This document shows, piece by piece, positions 63,725 through 64,000 of a DNA stretch of 64,000 nt. The DNA comes from UBA10365 sp041441915 (lineage in GTDB: Bacteria > Pseudomonadota > Alphaproteobacteria > Rhodobacterales > Rhodobacteraceae), in contig JASDRS010000010.1 in NCBI GenBank assembly GCA_041441915.1, forward strand, positions 124,001-188,000, given 5' to 3'. Within the stretch, counting starts at the first letter, position 1; every line of letters starts with the position of its first letter. Below the pieces are notes generated by a model, which had not been told where the DNA came from, did not search any database, and was given only the letters and a program-made list of their open reading frames with translations. Both the position numbers and the translations under genes were made by a program.

Positions 63725-64000
63725 TGCGAAAATCCAACACTATTGGACAGTCAATTAAACGAATCGAAGATAGGCCACTTCTGATTGGGATGGGGTCGTT
63801 TCTGGCGGACGAGAACCGCGAAGATCAGCTTTACATGCGGGTTTTTCGATCGCCTGTTGCATTTGGGCGAATAGTGGAAATCGATATCGGTGATGCTGTT
63901 AAACTACCCGGGGTGGTCGCAGTCTGGACAATCGACGATATTGGAGAGCTACCGCAGCTTGACTTCCGGATGACGCGGATAGAGGGGCTTGAACCCTATC
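63724..64000 (+). CDS. second molybdenum hydroxylase large subunit (partial)
   Basis: A frame starting at ATG 63724, overlapping the CoxS-like stop, runs off the right edge after 92 codons. IGQSIKRIEDRPLLIGMGSFLAD and YMRVFRSPVAFGRIVEID match the N-terminal aldehyde-oxidase/xanthine-dehydrogenase a/b domain. It is distinct from the 60912 protein, so two different large subunits are encoded around one small subunit. Confidence 0.85.
   Translation, partial: MRKSNTIGQSIKRIEDRPLLIGMGSFLADENREDQLYMRVFRSPVAFGRIVEIDIGDAVKLPGVVAVWTIDDIGELPQLDFRMTRIEGLEPY

Noticed and set aside
1..64000. tRNA, rRNA, prophage or insertion-sequence genes
   Set aside because: I looked for T-loop motifs, transposase-like proteins, integrases and terminal inverted repeats and found none that were convincing.

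Overview
The window comes from an alphaproteobacterium, most likely a marine Rhodobacterales (Roseobacter-group) bacterium. The evidence is a complete N-methylglutamate (monomethylamine) pathway with a DUF1989-GcvT (TMAO demethylase-type) gene beside it, an AcuI-type acrylyl-CoA reductase, a TauABC-like transporter, a form-II Cox-like molybdenum hydroxylase, and moderate base composition with AT-rich spacers. No tRNA, rRNA, CRISPR array, intact insertion sequence or prophage was seen.

Layout. 1-7.2 kb: the tail of a DMT permease, a very long flagellin with a repetitive central region, a small secreted protein, an NRAMP remnant, acuI, a MOSC protein and a luciferase-like monooxygenase. 7.3-24 kb: a methylated-amine region. 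A GcvT remnant and a GlxA-type regulator precede a heavily broken tdm. Then come intact mgdABCD, an XRE-cupin regulator, mgsABC and gmaS. Together these convert methylamine plus glutamate via gamma-glutamylmethylamide and N-methylglutamate back to glutamate and a folate-bound C1 unit. 23-36 kb: a broken sugar-kinase-like gene, a DUF1989 protein, a small XRE regulator, a CaCA antiporter, ribokinase, divergent katG and oxyR, small membrane proteins, a MATE exporter, a glutamine-synthetase homologue and a DMT permease. 36-48 kb: sulfide:quinone oxidoreductase, a TauABC-like importer whose permease has a long extra N-terminal part, an amidase, a CMD protein, a broken DMT permease, a GNAT enzyme, and a head-to-head HupE/UreJ and DUF4198 pair.

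48-64 kb: a coherent catabolic island. It holds a VanB-type reductase, a cyclase-family hydrolase, an XRE-cupin regulator, two cupins, a carbon-nitrogen hydrolase, a CoxG-like protein, a complete branched-chain-amino-acid-type ABC importer, a VanA-type Rieske oxygenase, a CoxM/CoxL/CoxS molybdenum hydroxylase, and the start of a second CoxL-type subunit running off the right edge. The content points to uptake, N- or O-demethylation, ring hydroxylation and hydrolytic opening of a (possibly N-methylated) heteroaromatic compound. I could not match it with certainty to a described pathway, and it is my best candidate for an undescribed system.

Two cross-cutting signals stand out. Eight or nine decaying genes occur in 64 kb, and several carry in-frame stops at positions expected to be tryptophan. 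A 17-bp palindrome of the form TGGAA-N7-TTCCA lies by both XRE-cupin regulated promoters.
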